Origin: Tigriopus japonicus
Lineage: Eukaryota; Arthropoda; Copepoda; Harpacticoida; Harpacticidae
Assembly (NCBI GenBank): GCA_010645155.1
Contig: CM021315.1
Coordinates: 3,706,136-3,770,135, forward strand
Direction of reading: 5' to 3'
DNA: 64,000 nt
Shown here: positions 44,100 through 55,816 of the stretch, in pieces
How the letters are laid out: the number at the start of each line of letters is the position of its first letter
How positions within the stretch are numbered: position 1 is the first letter of the stretch
The notes under the pieces: generated by a model
What the model was told of the DNA's origin: nothing
What the model saw: the letters and a program-made list of their open reading frames with translations, nothing else
Databases searched by the model: none
Program-made: the position numbers and the translations under genes

Positions 44100-46847
44100 T
44101 TAACCGGAATATGGATACTTTTTGTGGTATCTATAAATAGGCGCCCCTAGACGGTTGTATCTGCCGGATTCCCGTATTTCATCTCGGGGAACGTTCTCAG
44201 AGAAACTGTCGACATCCTCATCAAGCAGAGGGGATGGCTGGAACCGAGTCACTCTTTGGCTGGGTTGACTCAAGAAAGACTCATCCTGAAAAGGTGCAGG
44301 CTCAGCTTTAAAAGGATCATTGCGGGGTCGCCCTGTGAGCGGATCAAGGAGAACCCAAGAAGTTTGTCTTCTGATCTGAGGTCTGGGAGCATTGGACAAG
44401 TCATCGAAGATATTGGATCTGAAAGGATTAAAAGATTGAAAGAGATGTTCTCGCAATCGGTTGTGGTGTTCTCACGAAACCTAGTCAACTTACTGAGCAC
44501 TCCTCTTCTTGCGACCATAAATGGGGTACTTTTGTCTCCATTTGTAAGCAGGTTGGTTACCATTGAATTGGTTTTCGTTATTTTGGATGCCATATGATGT
44601 AAGGGTTGGAATTTCTTCGAAATTGTATTCTTGGATAGGAGTTGGATTTCGCTCTACTCGGGGAGAGGTTGCGACTGTTTCTTCTGGTAGTTCCGCGTAA
44701 GGAAAAAAGCCAGAACCGAAATCTGAGAAGGCTGTACTTTTTAAACTGTCAAAAATATTTGGGATTTCGGTATTTCTGAAAATGGAAAATAAGACATTCA
44801 CATAACATAATTGGTGTGAGAAGTTTTTGGAACAAAAGATTCACCTCAAGAAAGTGGGAGTTGATGACGGAGAGTAACTTTCAGGATCCTGATGGATAGA
44901 GTTGGTGAGAAGGCCAGAATCTTGCTCACCAGAACCTTCAAAGAAATAGGTCGGGTTGGGTTTGTGAGGGCTGATCGGCAATTGATAGCGTTGTTGTTTC
45001 TTCTTATTTTGACGCTTCTGAAATTGCTTAGCTGCCTCCTATTTCCAAGAAAAAAAAATCAGAAAGGAAGATTAGATATTTTTTCACCTTTTCTTGATCT
45101 AATACCAAAAACTAAGTGATTGTGTTTCAACATATCGGATAAATTTTGCAAGAATATATAGAAGCGATGGATCGGGCCACGATTTTACATTGTCTGATCA
45201 ATAGGGCCCGGAAATATTTTTTTAAAATATAAAATATTTAGAAAATATTTATTCGTTTTTCCTCGATTTTTTAAATATTTTAGCTTTTTCAAGAAAAAAA
45301 TAAATATTTTCTCGAATATTTGAGTGAGAAAAAATATTTCAGGCAAAAATGAGGAAAATAAATGAACGACCAAAACTCAATAGGGCTTACCAAAAATGAA
45401 CCCAAAATACTAAAACCTCTGCAAAATGGCATTTGTCTTGAAATTTGACTTTCAAAACCAAAACTACTGTCATACTTGAAAAAAATTACGTCATCTATTG
45501 AGGCAAATTGAAAATTTTATTTTTGAATCAATTACATTCAAGTATGCCTCTATAAAAGACCAAATAAATGCATCAAATTCACCGGAAACAAATTTGGAAA
45601 GTCGGTGCACACAGACAAAAATTCCAAATAATGGTCTTGTCAAAAAGAAAATATTTGTTAAATATCTGGCTTTTTCCAAATATTTTGGCCTTTTGTAGAA
45701 AATATACATTGGATATTTCGTCACTTTGTGCAAATATTTTTCCCCGGCCTATTGATCAGGGTCGGCTCGGCTTGAAACAGACATCAAAATTTTGGATCCG
45801 GATCAGGTCTGGATCAGTGCGAATCTGCATCGGAGTGGATCGGATCGAATCCAGCTCACATAGGGTCTTTCAAGAAATATTTTCTAGTGTCAGTGCTCGT
45901 TGTCACGATTTCAAGATCATTTTTTTTTTCTAAAAAGAACTTTTTTTGGAAGATAAAGAAAAACAAAATCTTGGAGCAAGTGATGAAGTTGAGCTTCAAA
46001 GCGACATTAGATTTAAAGTGTATGAGTCTACATCTCAAAGGTCGGTTCCGACTCCGGAGCGGTTCTTGAGTTTTTGGATCCGACTCACGACGAGCCGACC
46101 TCAGAACCCATCCGATCCGATGCTGAGCCGGCTCATGACCAATCCAGACCCATTCCTAACGTTTAATTACCTCAAAACCTCATCAATTAACCTGTTGTGA
46201 CTTTCATTTGTTGCTTGAAGCTGACAACAAAGTTGGCGATGTTGCCGCATATGTTTTTCTTGGGGCTTTTAATATTCTATTCAGTTCAGCTATTTCTTGA
46301 ATTTGTACCCTTCATTGTTACTTATTTACCAACATTTGTTGCCAATGTGCATTCATTGTTATGGAATTAATTGAAAGATAATAGCTACTGCGTAACTAAT
46401 CTAAATCAAAAACGTATGGCCATCAGAAGATCCCGGAAAATAAATGATAATTGGATCTAAACTAAACTCTGATATCGTCATAAAATATGTTAAGATTTAA
46501 TTACCTTGTTGCCTTGCAAACTTCTTATCTCTCTTTTAATGTTTCTTGCTTCAATCTTCCCACGTTACCCCAAAATTGATTTGACTTGGCAAATATCTTG
46601 ATAATACAATCAATACTGTAGAGCCTCTGTATCAGTTCTTAAAGATGTCATTTTACCTTCTCACTCACGATGTCTCCAAGAGGAGACAAGTAATGGGAGC
46701 TGATTTCTCGTTCCGGTCTCAAATTTCGTCCCTCTCGTTGGGAAATGGCCAATTCCCGATATTGTCGAATCTGTTCTCTACTGATCTTCTGGCGAATCGT
46801 TCGACCCGTGGAAGGGTCCAAAATGGCGTATTGTGGTGTGAAGAAGC
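44100..46847 (-). CDS. Putative two-module peptide precursor (5' end not found)
   Basis: Four exons were traced on the minus strand: 46847-46657, 45038-44845, 44775-44494 and 44418-44100. All have GT/AG borders and compatible phases (1 in, 0, 2, 2). The product repeats its design. Module 1 has FFTPQYAILDPSTGRTIR, later NIFDSLKS, and ends AYKWRQKYPIYG-RKKR. Module 2 has NIFDDLSN, WVLLDPLTGRPRNDP and ends the protein with IYRYHKKYPYSG. RKKR is a furin/convertase-type site, and a preceding or terminal glycine is the usual amidation donor. Cysteines are absent. The first exon and signal peptide lie upstream of 46847 and I could not fix them. Without the last splice the frame ends just after RKKRSAQ. 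A structural secreted protein is the main alternative. Confidence 0.72.
45202..45751. mobile_element. hAT-like element, family C, in an intron
   Basis: It starts TAGGGCCCGGAAATATTTTT and ends AAATATTTTTCCCCGGCCTA. Flanks CTGATCAA and TTGATCAG agree at 6 of 8 positions. It lies in the intron between the first two traced exons of the gene at 44100-46847. Confidence 0.82.
45757..46158. mobile_element. hAT-like element, family D, next to family C
   Basis: The right end reads CCAATCCAGACCCATTCCTA, and inside it lies the segment GGTCGGTTCCGACTCCGGA that recurs at 58636. The left end (CAGGGTCGGCTCGG) directly abuts family C, so no left target duplication can be read. Related copies are at 58570-58750 and 59040-59290. 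Confidence 0.65.
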
Positions 46848-47060
46848 CTGCAAAAAAAGAGATAAATTGAACTTAATCTCCCGGAACAAACTGTAGATGC
46901 CCTTGGTTGGGATCTAGTAATATCTAAAATCATCGTGTAATAGATTTGGAAATTGTTCTTATCAAGCATCCAGTCAAGGTGAAATCTTTGAACAAGCCAA
47001 TGACCGTGAGTCTCAGTGTTAATGCACTTAAAATAACGAGCAATCATGCTGTTGACGTCC

Positions 47061-47324
47061 TTAATCCCTTATTGGGACGGCCCTTGAAACCAACCATCTT
47101 TTTTGATTACGATCTAGCTCTTTTGAACCGGTCAGTATGTGAGAGTATGGTACAATTGAAACACATTTGGGTGGCAGACGTTCAAGGGCATCTTCTTTTA
47201 CAATCAAGGGCAATGATTTTTCTGAGAAAAGCCGGAAGTCATTCACTTTGAGATTTAAAAAGTCCAAACTTTCAGGAGTTGTAGGGGAATGAATTTCTCG
47301 GTTGTCGGTGTATTTCCCAGACAT
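47061..47324 (-). CDS. Unrecognised 87-residue ORF
   Basis: ATG 47324 opens MSGKYTDNREIHSPTTPESL and ends VSRAVPIRD. Composition and codon use look protein-like. No domain, no signal peptide and no convincing donor were seen. It might be an upstream exon of the gene at 44100-46847, an independent small gene, or a transposon remnant. Confidence 0.35.
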   Translation of the reverse strand: MSGKYTDNREIHSPTTPESLDFLNLKVNDFRLFSEKSLPLIVKEDALERLPPKCVSIVPYSHILTGSKELDRNQKRWLVSRAVPIRD

Positions 47325-47560
47325 GTTTTTAAAAGTGTCTCGACATCAAAAGAATTTTTCAAAGTCACGGACGGGCAAGAACATTACCGTAACTCTTAAA
47401 AAGTGGGTTATTTCCGCTCACTATAGTTTTCATTTAGTTTACAACGACTATGGGAAAAAGGTTTTCTGTATATGATATTTTTAAACAAATTAAAGCCTCT
47501 TTAAGGTTCAAGTATGTTTTATACAGTCTTTTTATAATACAATACCATGTCTAAAGGCTC

Positions 47561-47700
47561 TTCTACACGCCAAATAATTTGACAAATACTTGCTGAAATG
47601 TTTGATCGCCATAGTACTATGAGTGAGTAATGCATGAGACATTTTGACAAGTATTGGTTTCATTTTTGATGAATTTTTTGACGTGTTTGTAGACCAGCCA
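47561..47700. mobile_element. Foldback MITE, family I, copy 1
   Basis: GGCTCTTCTACACGCCAAAT with AATTTGACAAATACTTG at the left pairs with GACGTGTTTGTAGACCAGCC and TTTGACAAGTATT at the right. The related copy at 50734 shares CAAATAATTTGACAAATA. Confidence 0.65.
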
Positions 47701-50700
47701 CAATCTTATGTTTTGCAAACATTGATAACAAAGGTTATCAGTCTATGTATTTCATCTTTCCTTTAATTTCGATTTACATGGGTAAGTTTTTGAGGCACTA
47801 TGACATGAAATCAAGAAATTTCAAAACAAAAAAATGTGTTTTTTTGCCACAAAGTTTGTCAAAAATCTAAATTTTAAGCATGAGCAAAAGGAAAAAATTT
47901 GTTTGCGATGACAAAGTTCGTCAAAAAGCTGCTCGTGTTATTGTACCTTAAGTCTTAGTATTCAGTAAAAGGGAAGGGATAAAATAGTAATCTAAATTGA
48001 CAAAACAAATGGCCTATTAATCGGAACATCTTGTTTTGTTCAAAATACATCCAAAGTGGAAACTGGCTTCCTTGTTTACTTGGTCAGATGGCCATTATTG
48101 TTAAGTAAGATCCTTTTTGAAATATAAGGACATGAAACCCAAATACCGTACATGGAAGAATTGTTTGCTTCTGAACTGAAGTATTCAAGGCCCTTGTAAG
48201 GAAAAAAATCTACCAAAGAGAGACAATTTTTGACATTTAAGAACCTAGGCAAAGTCACATCCGACATGACACAAATTTTCCACTTTGATCTTTTGACTCA
48301 AGAATTCTCTTGCAATCCATAGTTGGCATTCAAGGCAACTAAAGGTATTAAAACTTGCCGAGGAATGGTACATTAAATTGTAAAGAGTCAACAAACCAGC
48401 TCGTATTTTGTGCGTCCCGTTGTGTTTCTCTAAAGATGCTGAATTCTTTCCGCAAAACTTGATTGAAAGTGATACAAAGATGTTGTTATTCGATAACTTC
48501 CTATCCGATGAACGGTTCTTGGTTTCGGATAGATTCTGATCTCTTTGGAGGACAACACACCTTTTGACATATCCTTCCTAAACTGAATGGTATTTTTTCG
48601 CATTTGAAACCCGAACAAATCGTTTTGTCAGATCATCGTTCTATGTGAGAATGAGACTCACTAGATGCAAGGATGTGGTGGAAATAGGAATGCAGAAATG
48701 AGAAATATGTGTTTTGATCCAAGCGAACGACCTTGTCAGTCAGCCGTTGTTTTTCTGAGGTATGATCTTGAATTCAAGTTAATGATCAGCGGGGTAAGTA
48801 TACACCAACTACATACTGAACAGTAGGTAGTCGTCGCATTAGGGGTGGAATGACTACTCTCAATGTCAGATTGATGGCAATCTCATCCTGGCAAGCGCAT
48901 TTTGCACTGGGAGGACGATAAATTTTCCTTCAATAGAGGTCTACGTAGCCAGAAGTGAAGCGGAGTAAAACTTTTTTGCTATTTCTTTTTAGAAATTTAG
49001 GTCGTTCATAAATTGATGGACCGGATATGATGTAAACAATATGTTTCTTTGTATTATTTTTTAAGATTATGTCTAATATTACTTTTAACAAGAAAGTTTC
49101 ACAATGAACTCAGGGAATGTTAGTTATAGCTTGCACAGTGCTACAAAAGGTACAAAAAGGATTAGTTTTCGGCAAGGTATACCAGTTTTAGAACTTTACA
49201 AGCACAAAAAAGAAAGGGTTTCAAAAAAAAATACCTTTGCTAAAAAATCTTCAAATGATATTTGATTTAAAGCTAGATGGAAGCAAAGTTTTAATAGTAT
49301 TTCAACTTGATCCAATTTTGGCAAATTTTGGAGACACTCCATATTTGTGGGCATTAAGGGTTGGTTTGCGAAACTCAAAACCCCCATACCCAGGAAATTT
49401 TTGGTGTAACCCAAAGTTTTATTTTTAAATAAGATATTTGTGTTGGCAAATGAACTTAACAGTGTTTTTTTGTGAATTTTGGGAGGGTTTCGGGGGAGTT
49501 TTCATCAAGGTCATTTTGTAGAGCTGGTTTTGAGCATAAAATAGATCAATTGATTAATCTAAGAAACTTTTAAGACAACCAACCTAAAATATATTCAAAT
49601 CATAGAACGTAAAGGCTTGGTTTTCCATCTTAACCAAAACAATCAAAGTCCATGTAAAAAGTGCTTTTCTGGTGTTTTTTCCTTCCTTCTTTACTCCTAT
49701 TTTTTTTCATACAGGACTCTATCAACTATCCATAAAAAGATCTACTGACAAAGACTCTTGAAAATGGGAATTTCCTTCGGTTTGGCAATGTTGGCAACCT
49801 ATCGACCACAAAATGTGTCAACTTGACTGTCGGACACGCATATCTTTTTTACATACACGTGAATGATTCGTCAAAAATATATCACCGCAATTAGACCGGT
49901 GTAGCAAGCTAGTAAGGACACTTACATGAGACAAAGAAAAGTCATCTCCATCACAACAAGAAACAGTTACAGCGTGGCTGATTCTATTTCTATTTTTTAG
50001 TGCTGTCCCAGAGTTGCTAAACGTAATTGTAGTGTGTTGTGGCATAATCATCTTTTTGGTTGGACCAACACAGAGGGGAGCTATTTACACTTAATTGGTG
50101 AATTGTCGGCAAATCTAATTGAATTTGACCAGCGTGACTGCCTTCTCATTCTGGACACCCTGTGCAATGACGATGACCAGTATGTTTTTCTTTGTCCCTC
50201 TCATTGCTTTAATAATTGGACAATCATCTGTAAAGCCCATTTGAAATTTGGGTCCTAATGAGAGAAATAGTCAACAAGCAGGTGGTATTTTGAGCTTATC
50301 CACAAAAGATTTGTGGCCATTTGAAGTGTTTAGGGGAAAACATTTCAACTATTTCAAATATTTGAACAATTATTATCTCTATAACAGGCTTGGTGTCAAG
50401 TTACGCTTGGATGGAGTCATTAATAATCCTGTCAAGGTATGACAAATATCTGAAATTGCGATAAGAGATTCATAAACTTGGTTCCTTTACTTGTTTCGGA
50501 CTATAATGTGTAAAATCTTGGTTAAAACCAAGTTTTGGTTCGGGAAAGACTAGACTATTAGCAATTGTGTCTGGCGGTAGCTGAGTTTATTTTGAGGTGT
50601 CAGCTAAACCAGCGATTCTAATTTGACTGGCACATGCATTTCATTTTGCCTCTTATAATTTACAGTTTTATTTATTTCTACTTACTTATTTGTAATAAAC

Positions 50701-50733
50701 TTTTGTAATTTCAGCTGGTTCAATTTCGGCTGG
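47701..50733. other. Mostly non-coding, scattered exon-like frames
   Basis: No gene can be defended. Two plus-strand stretches have protein-like composition: 48379-48529 (…KPARILCVPLCFSKDAEFF…) and 50095-50180 (…EFDQRDCLLILDTLCNDDDQ, followed by a GTATGT donor-like site). Neither shows a known domain. Confidence 0.4.
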
Positions 50734-50871
50734 TCTCTTCAGCAAATAATTTGACAAATATTTGTCGAAAAGTTTCATGCTTGACTTATACATAGTACTA
50801 GGGTTAACCAAATATTTTGAACATTCCGTGAAATATTTGTCGAATTATTTAAAGTGAAGACCAGCTTCAAC
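50734..50871. mobile_element. Foldback MITE, family I, copy 2
   Basis: The left end GGCTGGTCTCTTCAGCAAAT with ATTTGACAAATATTTGTCG pairs with the right end AAATATTTGTCGAATTATTT and GTGAAGACCAGC. It is 138 bp and non-coding. Confidence 0.8.
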
Positions 50872-51367
50872 AATAATATTTTTGGTAATTAACAAAATCA
50901 GCTAACGCAAGAGACAAGAACGAATAAGCAATCTAGTCAGGGTTAAGAGACATGCTTGAATTAATTGCTTAGAACAAGGAGAATCTCGGAAGGAAGCATT
51001 TTGTAAAGCATCAGGAAGGAAGGTAGTACAGATCAGCAGATTTGATCGAAGGTAAAGCAATTGTCACGTGCCAAATCCACGGAAGACACGAGGTTCTAAT
51101 CACCTTGTGTGGCCCTAATTTCAACCTGATGAATGTGCATTGTCCCATAAACGATGTTATTTTCAAAGAACTCAAAGAATTCAAAACTCTTTAGAAATAC
51201 ATCCGGCTTGAACTATGAATGAACATTCCAATTGAAACGAAAAATTTGAAACCCCTGAAATAAAGAGAGCAAGCAAAAAAAAAAGAAAGTTCTAAGAGTC
51301 TTGGACCAAATTTCAATCAGAGAATGGCTGCTTCAGAAACAAGATTAGCTATTGAGTGGGTCATAAC

Positions 51368-51711
51368 AAGGTCTCGGACAAAGTTGCAAAATAGAACCGC
51401 CACAAAAATTGCTTTAGTTCTGTCTGTTTTTCTTAACGAACTCTTACAGGATCTTTTCAAAGCATTCATAGTTTTTTCTAAATTCCAAAATAATTCGTTC
51501 AAAGCAAAACTCTTGCATGTTTGCAAGGAAGCTAACGATTAAAGAAAAAATCTAAAGATTCCAAGCTTTCGCCCAGAACTGAAATACGTTTTTGACCAGG
51601 AAATAGGAACTTTCAGGCAACTTTCGTCGAATTGGGTGTAAGTTATTGTAACCTTAGGGCTGAAATACAACAACTTCGGGCCAAAAAAATGACAACTGTA
51701 TCCAAGCCCTA
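51368..51711. mobile_element. hAT-like element, family E, short copy
   Basis: The left end AAGGTCTCGGACAAAGTTGC and the right end ACAACTGTATCCAAGCCCTA are inverted matches to the family E ends (TAGGGCTTGGACAAAGTTGC). No target duplication is readable. The left neighbour is GTCATAAC, as also before the copy at 57952. Confidence 0.65.
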
Positions 51712-52663
51712 TCCTATCAACATTTCCCGAGTTCTAGATTATCCAAAAACACAAGATGTGTTCAAAGAAATGAAATAATAAATCTAGTTTATTTTTGACC
51801 TCTGTCCTTTTTCATTCTTTAATACAGTCCTAATGCCCACAAAAAAAATTAAAAAAATGTTATTGCTGAGTCTAAGAAAATAAATCAGGACTCGTATTTT
51901 CAATATTGAAGGATATCATTTCCTCTCGAATTTCAACGAACAAAAGTGATCAAATCAAAAGTTCTTCAAACTTATTCACATTGAAAGGTAGGTTTTGCAA
52001 TTGTTTTATGCGTGAAAATGTCTGTTTGTACTATATTATTACTTGAGAAGGCCACTGTTTCAAGGGACCATCATATTATATGTCCTTTTAGTCAAATAAA
52101 ACTCACCAATTTGCGGCGCACAATCCACTATCCAAAGCCAGCTTAATATGGGTAGCACTTTCAACCACATGTTTTCGTTTTTGTTTCCAATTTACAACTG
52201 AGGCATTTGAAATGCCGAGAGTACGTGCGTACAGTGGTGAAGTACTGTATATGTATTGTACTGCAGTCCCACGACACCAACGTTGCTTGAGCGGTTGCTA
52301 AAAGTTGGTCTCTTTCGTTGCCCCGACGACGTCGTTCCGAGCGAGCATTTCGCCGATGGTTGCACATCTTGAGATTCCCCTCCTTCCTCCCGCTATCTAG
52401 GAGGGGAAAAGCGCATCTTTTCACGCAGAGCTCAAGCTTCAACCATCCATCCTCTTTCATTGGGACCACTTATAAAGGGGTGGAGTGCCGACAAAATAAA
52501 TTGTTTGATGAGGCTTCAGGAGGTTGGACTTATACCATTCTTTGGGATTACAGATTTTAATCCTGAGCTTGCCAAGTCTGTTTTGGGTATTAATTTAACT
52601 ATTTTTGGGACCTTTGTTAGCCATATTAATCCTTGCTCCGGTTATGAAATAGGTTAGCCGAAG

Positions 52664-52720
52664 CTTCAAAATGCGCCACTAGATGGAGACAAAACAGGGG
52701 CAAAGTCTCTTGATTACAGA
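52664..52720 (-). repeat. Repeat shared with 34825-34880
   Basis: GCCGAAGCTTCAAAATGCGC and AGATGGAGACAAAACAGGGG correspond to the reverse complement of the 34.8-kb copy. Confidence 0.6.
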
Positions 52721-53394
52721 GCTATCCTGAAGTTAATCTCACAGCCAAAATTGGAGTTTCGATCTTAGAATTGATTTCTCTTCTTATTTTGTGTCTTTTT
52801 GAGTTCAGCTACGATACTAATACATTCAAAATCAAAAGTCATGCTGAGCAATCATAAACTAAAGCCAAACATTTCGCAGAGGCACCCAGATTTATTTTAA
52901 CCTTAGGATGGCACTTTCTGTCAATGTTTTCTTAGATTGAAGCTTAACTTAGTGTCTTATTTAAAGCTTGCTCTGATGGCAAGTGGTGTTCATTTTGGGA
53001 GCAAGAGAGGGCATGCAAGAAGGAAATGTTAAGGTGTGTTGAATTATGTAACGATCATCATTGACAAAACTTTTTGTTTTCATTAAAATCCTCAAGTGGG
53101 TCAAAAAGTTTAACAAAAATCTGACTTTTGGCAATAAAAACTAGAGGTAAAAAGTAAGCATTTCAATTTCAACTTGGTTCAAAGAAGAGGCCTGAAGCTT
53201 TGAAATGGTCCCAGGATAATCCCATCCATCAGAAAACTCAATGCAACAAAACTGATGCAACAAAACACTTTGTAAACTTGGTAATGCAGAAAACTTCATA
53301 TGTAGGAAACTAAAACATTCCTTTTGAACATGCATTGTAGTTCATTCCTCCAGGTATTAAGAAAATGATAGCCTTATGATCAGACCTCTGGTGT

Positions 53395-53650
53395 AATTGT
53401 AAGTGAAATTGTAATTGAAATTACAATTACATAATTGCAATTCCATTTCCAAGTAATTGTAATTGCAATTAATTACATTTGAGCCCATGTAATTGACATT
53501 TTTCAATTACAAATTTAAATCACATTTCCACCTACATAAATAGTTCTGTGATTAGAAATTTCCCAGATTTTCCCCCGTCCTTCCAATATTTTTTATTTGT
53601 AATTGTATTTAATTACTTTTGAGACCAATACAATTGTAATTAATTACATT
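53395..53650. repeat. TAATTACAATT repeat, copy 2
   Basis: The words TGTAATTGTAATTGCAATTA and their reverse complements fill most of this stretch, as at 35545. It may be two ends of an AT-rich palindromic element. Confidence 0.7.
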
Positions 53651-53654
53651 TTAG

Positions 53655-54672
53655 AAGGAATTGACACAGCTCTGCTTATGATGTCCTTTACATCGGTGCA
53701 GGAAACGATATCCTTTACATCGAGATTTATTGTCAAATCAACAGACGTCAGGTTTAGAGTGTAAACTTTGGTCAGTAGCCAATATCCAATGTTAAAGGTA
53801 AGAAAATAAACAAAAGGTAGCAAAATGTAATATCTGGGGCACATGTCCATACCTTTATAAGTGGTCCATGAATTTTCGGGTGCATTACTGTCCATGAATG
53901 TCTACATACATACATGGGTTGTGGCGCCTTATGGGCGACCTTGAAGAGGATGTTTCTCATCTCTCAGGCAGATTCACCTCTGGAAGATCACGGATTGTCC
54001 TTCTGAAAATGGCGATCATGTCTATCTCGTTTCTGACACCCCCAAATTTCTTTGTCAAATGGTTGCCCATGCCAACATTTCTAAGGCCTAAAGTCAAAAA
54101 TAGGTAAGCATAAACCTCCAGCATTCTCCGTTGCCCCTATTTAAATGAGTCTGATAAAGATCTTGAGGAAGTTCAATTACTCTCAACAATATGATTCCGT
54201 GAAAATTCTCATGAGGAAGGAGAAGTTCAACAATGGTTTGCTTGCTAGCTCAACTTGAGATATTCTTTTTCATGCATGTCTGACGAAGCCAAAAAGTGTA
54301 AGGCGCTTCAAGGTCTAGATATTTTATTTAGTTGTACAATAAGTACTTAGGTTAGGGCCCAAGAACGACGTTCTTCCTATTGTTTTTCATTACTCTCAAA
54401 CCAAACTGATGATGGGAGCCAAATTGGCACTCATCGTCAGATCGGTTTGAAGTTCCTGGTGCCAAGTCAGTGATCTTTTCAATGGACAATCATCCAGATA
54501 AATGGGGATTAGAACCAATGAAAATGGGCATTCGCGAAATGAGCTCAAAGCAATTTGATTTTCGACCAGAAGTGACTCACACTTATTGGTAAATGATAAG
54601 TTTTTCAACAAGGACCCATGGGTTTAAAAAGCAACTTACAGGGTTTACAAATTGCCAGTTCCGCAACCTTGA
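53655..54672 (+). CDS. Possible multi-exon gene or pseudogene, unrecognised
   Basis: Three plus-strand segments read like protein. 53655-53735 gives HSSAYDVLYIGAGNDILYIE. 53972-54103 follows an AG and ends at GTAAGC (IHLWKITDCPSENGDHVYLV…). 54441-54588 lies between TCGTCAG and GTAAAT (RFEVPGAKSVIFSMDNHPDK…) and joins in phase to 54642-54672, which closes …YWVYKLPVPQP then TGA. The first two contain an in-frame stop near their ends, and the phases of the second and third do not agree, so errors, missing exons or decay are likely. I do not know the family. Confidence 0.4.
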
Positions 54673-55432
54673 AAATCAAACGATTTACCCTCTCTTTTAA
54701 TAAGCAAACAAATCTTGGTAAATTCAATGTTTAAGTAACCCTTCAATATACTTCTTTGTCATCAATTTTTTTTCCTGCATAGTGATAACCTGATAGGGAC
54801 AAGAAAGCTTGATTCCAACACCGAGTTTCTGCCAAAATTGAAGATATTCAAAATTACAGTTTTTAGAAAAGACAAACTCTTGGGCGTCACAAAAGTTTCT
54901 GAAAAACCTAGTAGAGCGATTTGTAAGCTTCAGTAAGAATATCTAAGACTTATGTGCCACACTGTATGTTGGTCAGTCCCGTCCTTAAATATCACCGAAT
55001 ATGTGTTCCAAAGATTTTTAAAAACTATGTGCTTTTTTTGTTTGTTTGTTGCTGATGCCGCTCAAAAATGTCTGAAAATATATTACAAGACGTATTTCTT
55101 TAACATCAAAGGCTCACACCTTTTAGATTTCTTGGCCTAATTTTCGTCCTAAAATTCCCAATTGCAAAGATACCCTCTGAAAGTAAAATTGCGTTAAAGT
55201 CACTGAAAAAATGTTCGTAAAAATTCAACTTCATCAGAAATACATGTGAAAATTACATTTGCCAGGAAAATGTTAGACTCTTGCATCCCAAATTGATGTA
55301 CAGTATATACTATTTCAAATGTTATTATTCTTACTTCTCCATAAACGGTGATTTAGAATTTCGTTGTTATTCATTGTAGTTTTCTTACGGGTTTGGAGTT
55401 TAATTCGTTCATTGTGATGCGAAATCCACACC

Positions 55433-55816
55433 ATGAATACATTTTTGGATGAAGAAATTACAAAAATAAACAAATGTGAAACATGTAACGTTATTTTCAG
55501 ACTTATTGCTAAATTTATCCTATCTTTTGGTAGCTTTCATTTTTTTCAAATATCACCGGAAAAGACAGTGCTAGTTCTTCTTAAACGGGGTTTCCAATTT
55601 CATGGCTATATGAAAATGAATTCTACTTTAGCAGCTTTTTTGGCTATTTTGGTAACGATCTCAATTATGGGAATCAACATCCTAGTCATAATTGAGCATT
55701 TACCAGAAGTCGAAGTACAAAGCACAAGGTCTTTTTGTCATTGTTGGGAAGCAAACTTCTTTCAAACCCGAAATGAAAAGATCGGCAAGACGGAGGAGAA
55801 AACCGTGATGACTTAA
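55433..55816 (+). CDS. Unrecognised 127-residue ORF with one hydrophobic segment
   Basis: Within the frame, MNSTLAAFLAILVTISIMGI opens a clear ~26-residue hydrophobic stretch ending at LVIIEHLPE, which could be a membrane anchor. The N-terminal part is AT-driven. No homology or splice signals are apparent; chance is quite possible. Confidence 0.25.
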   Translation: MNTFLDEEITKINKCETCNVIFRLIAKFILSFGSFHFFQISPEKTVLVLLKRGFQFHGYMKMNSTLAAFLAILVTISIMGINILVIIEHLPEVEVQSTRSFCHCWEANFFQTRNEKIGKTEEKTVMT

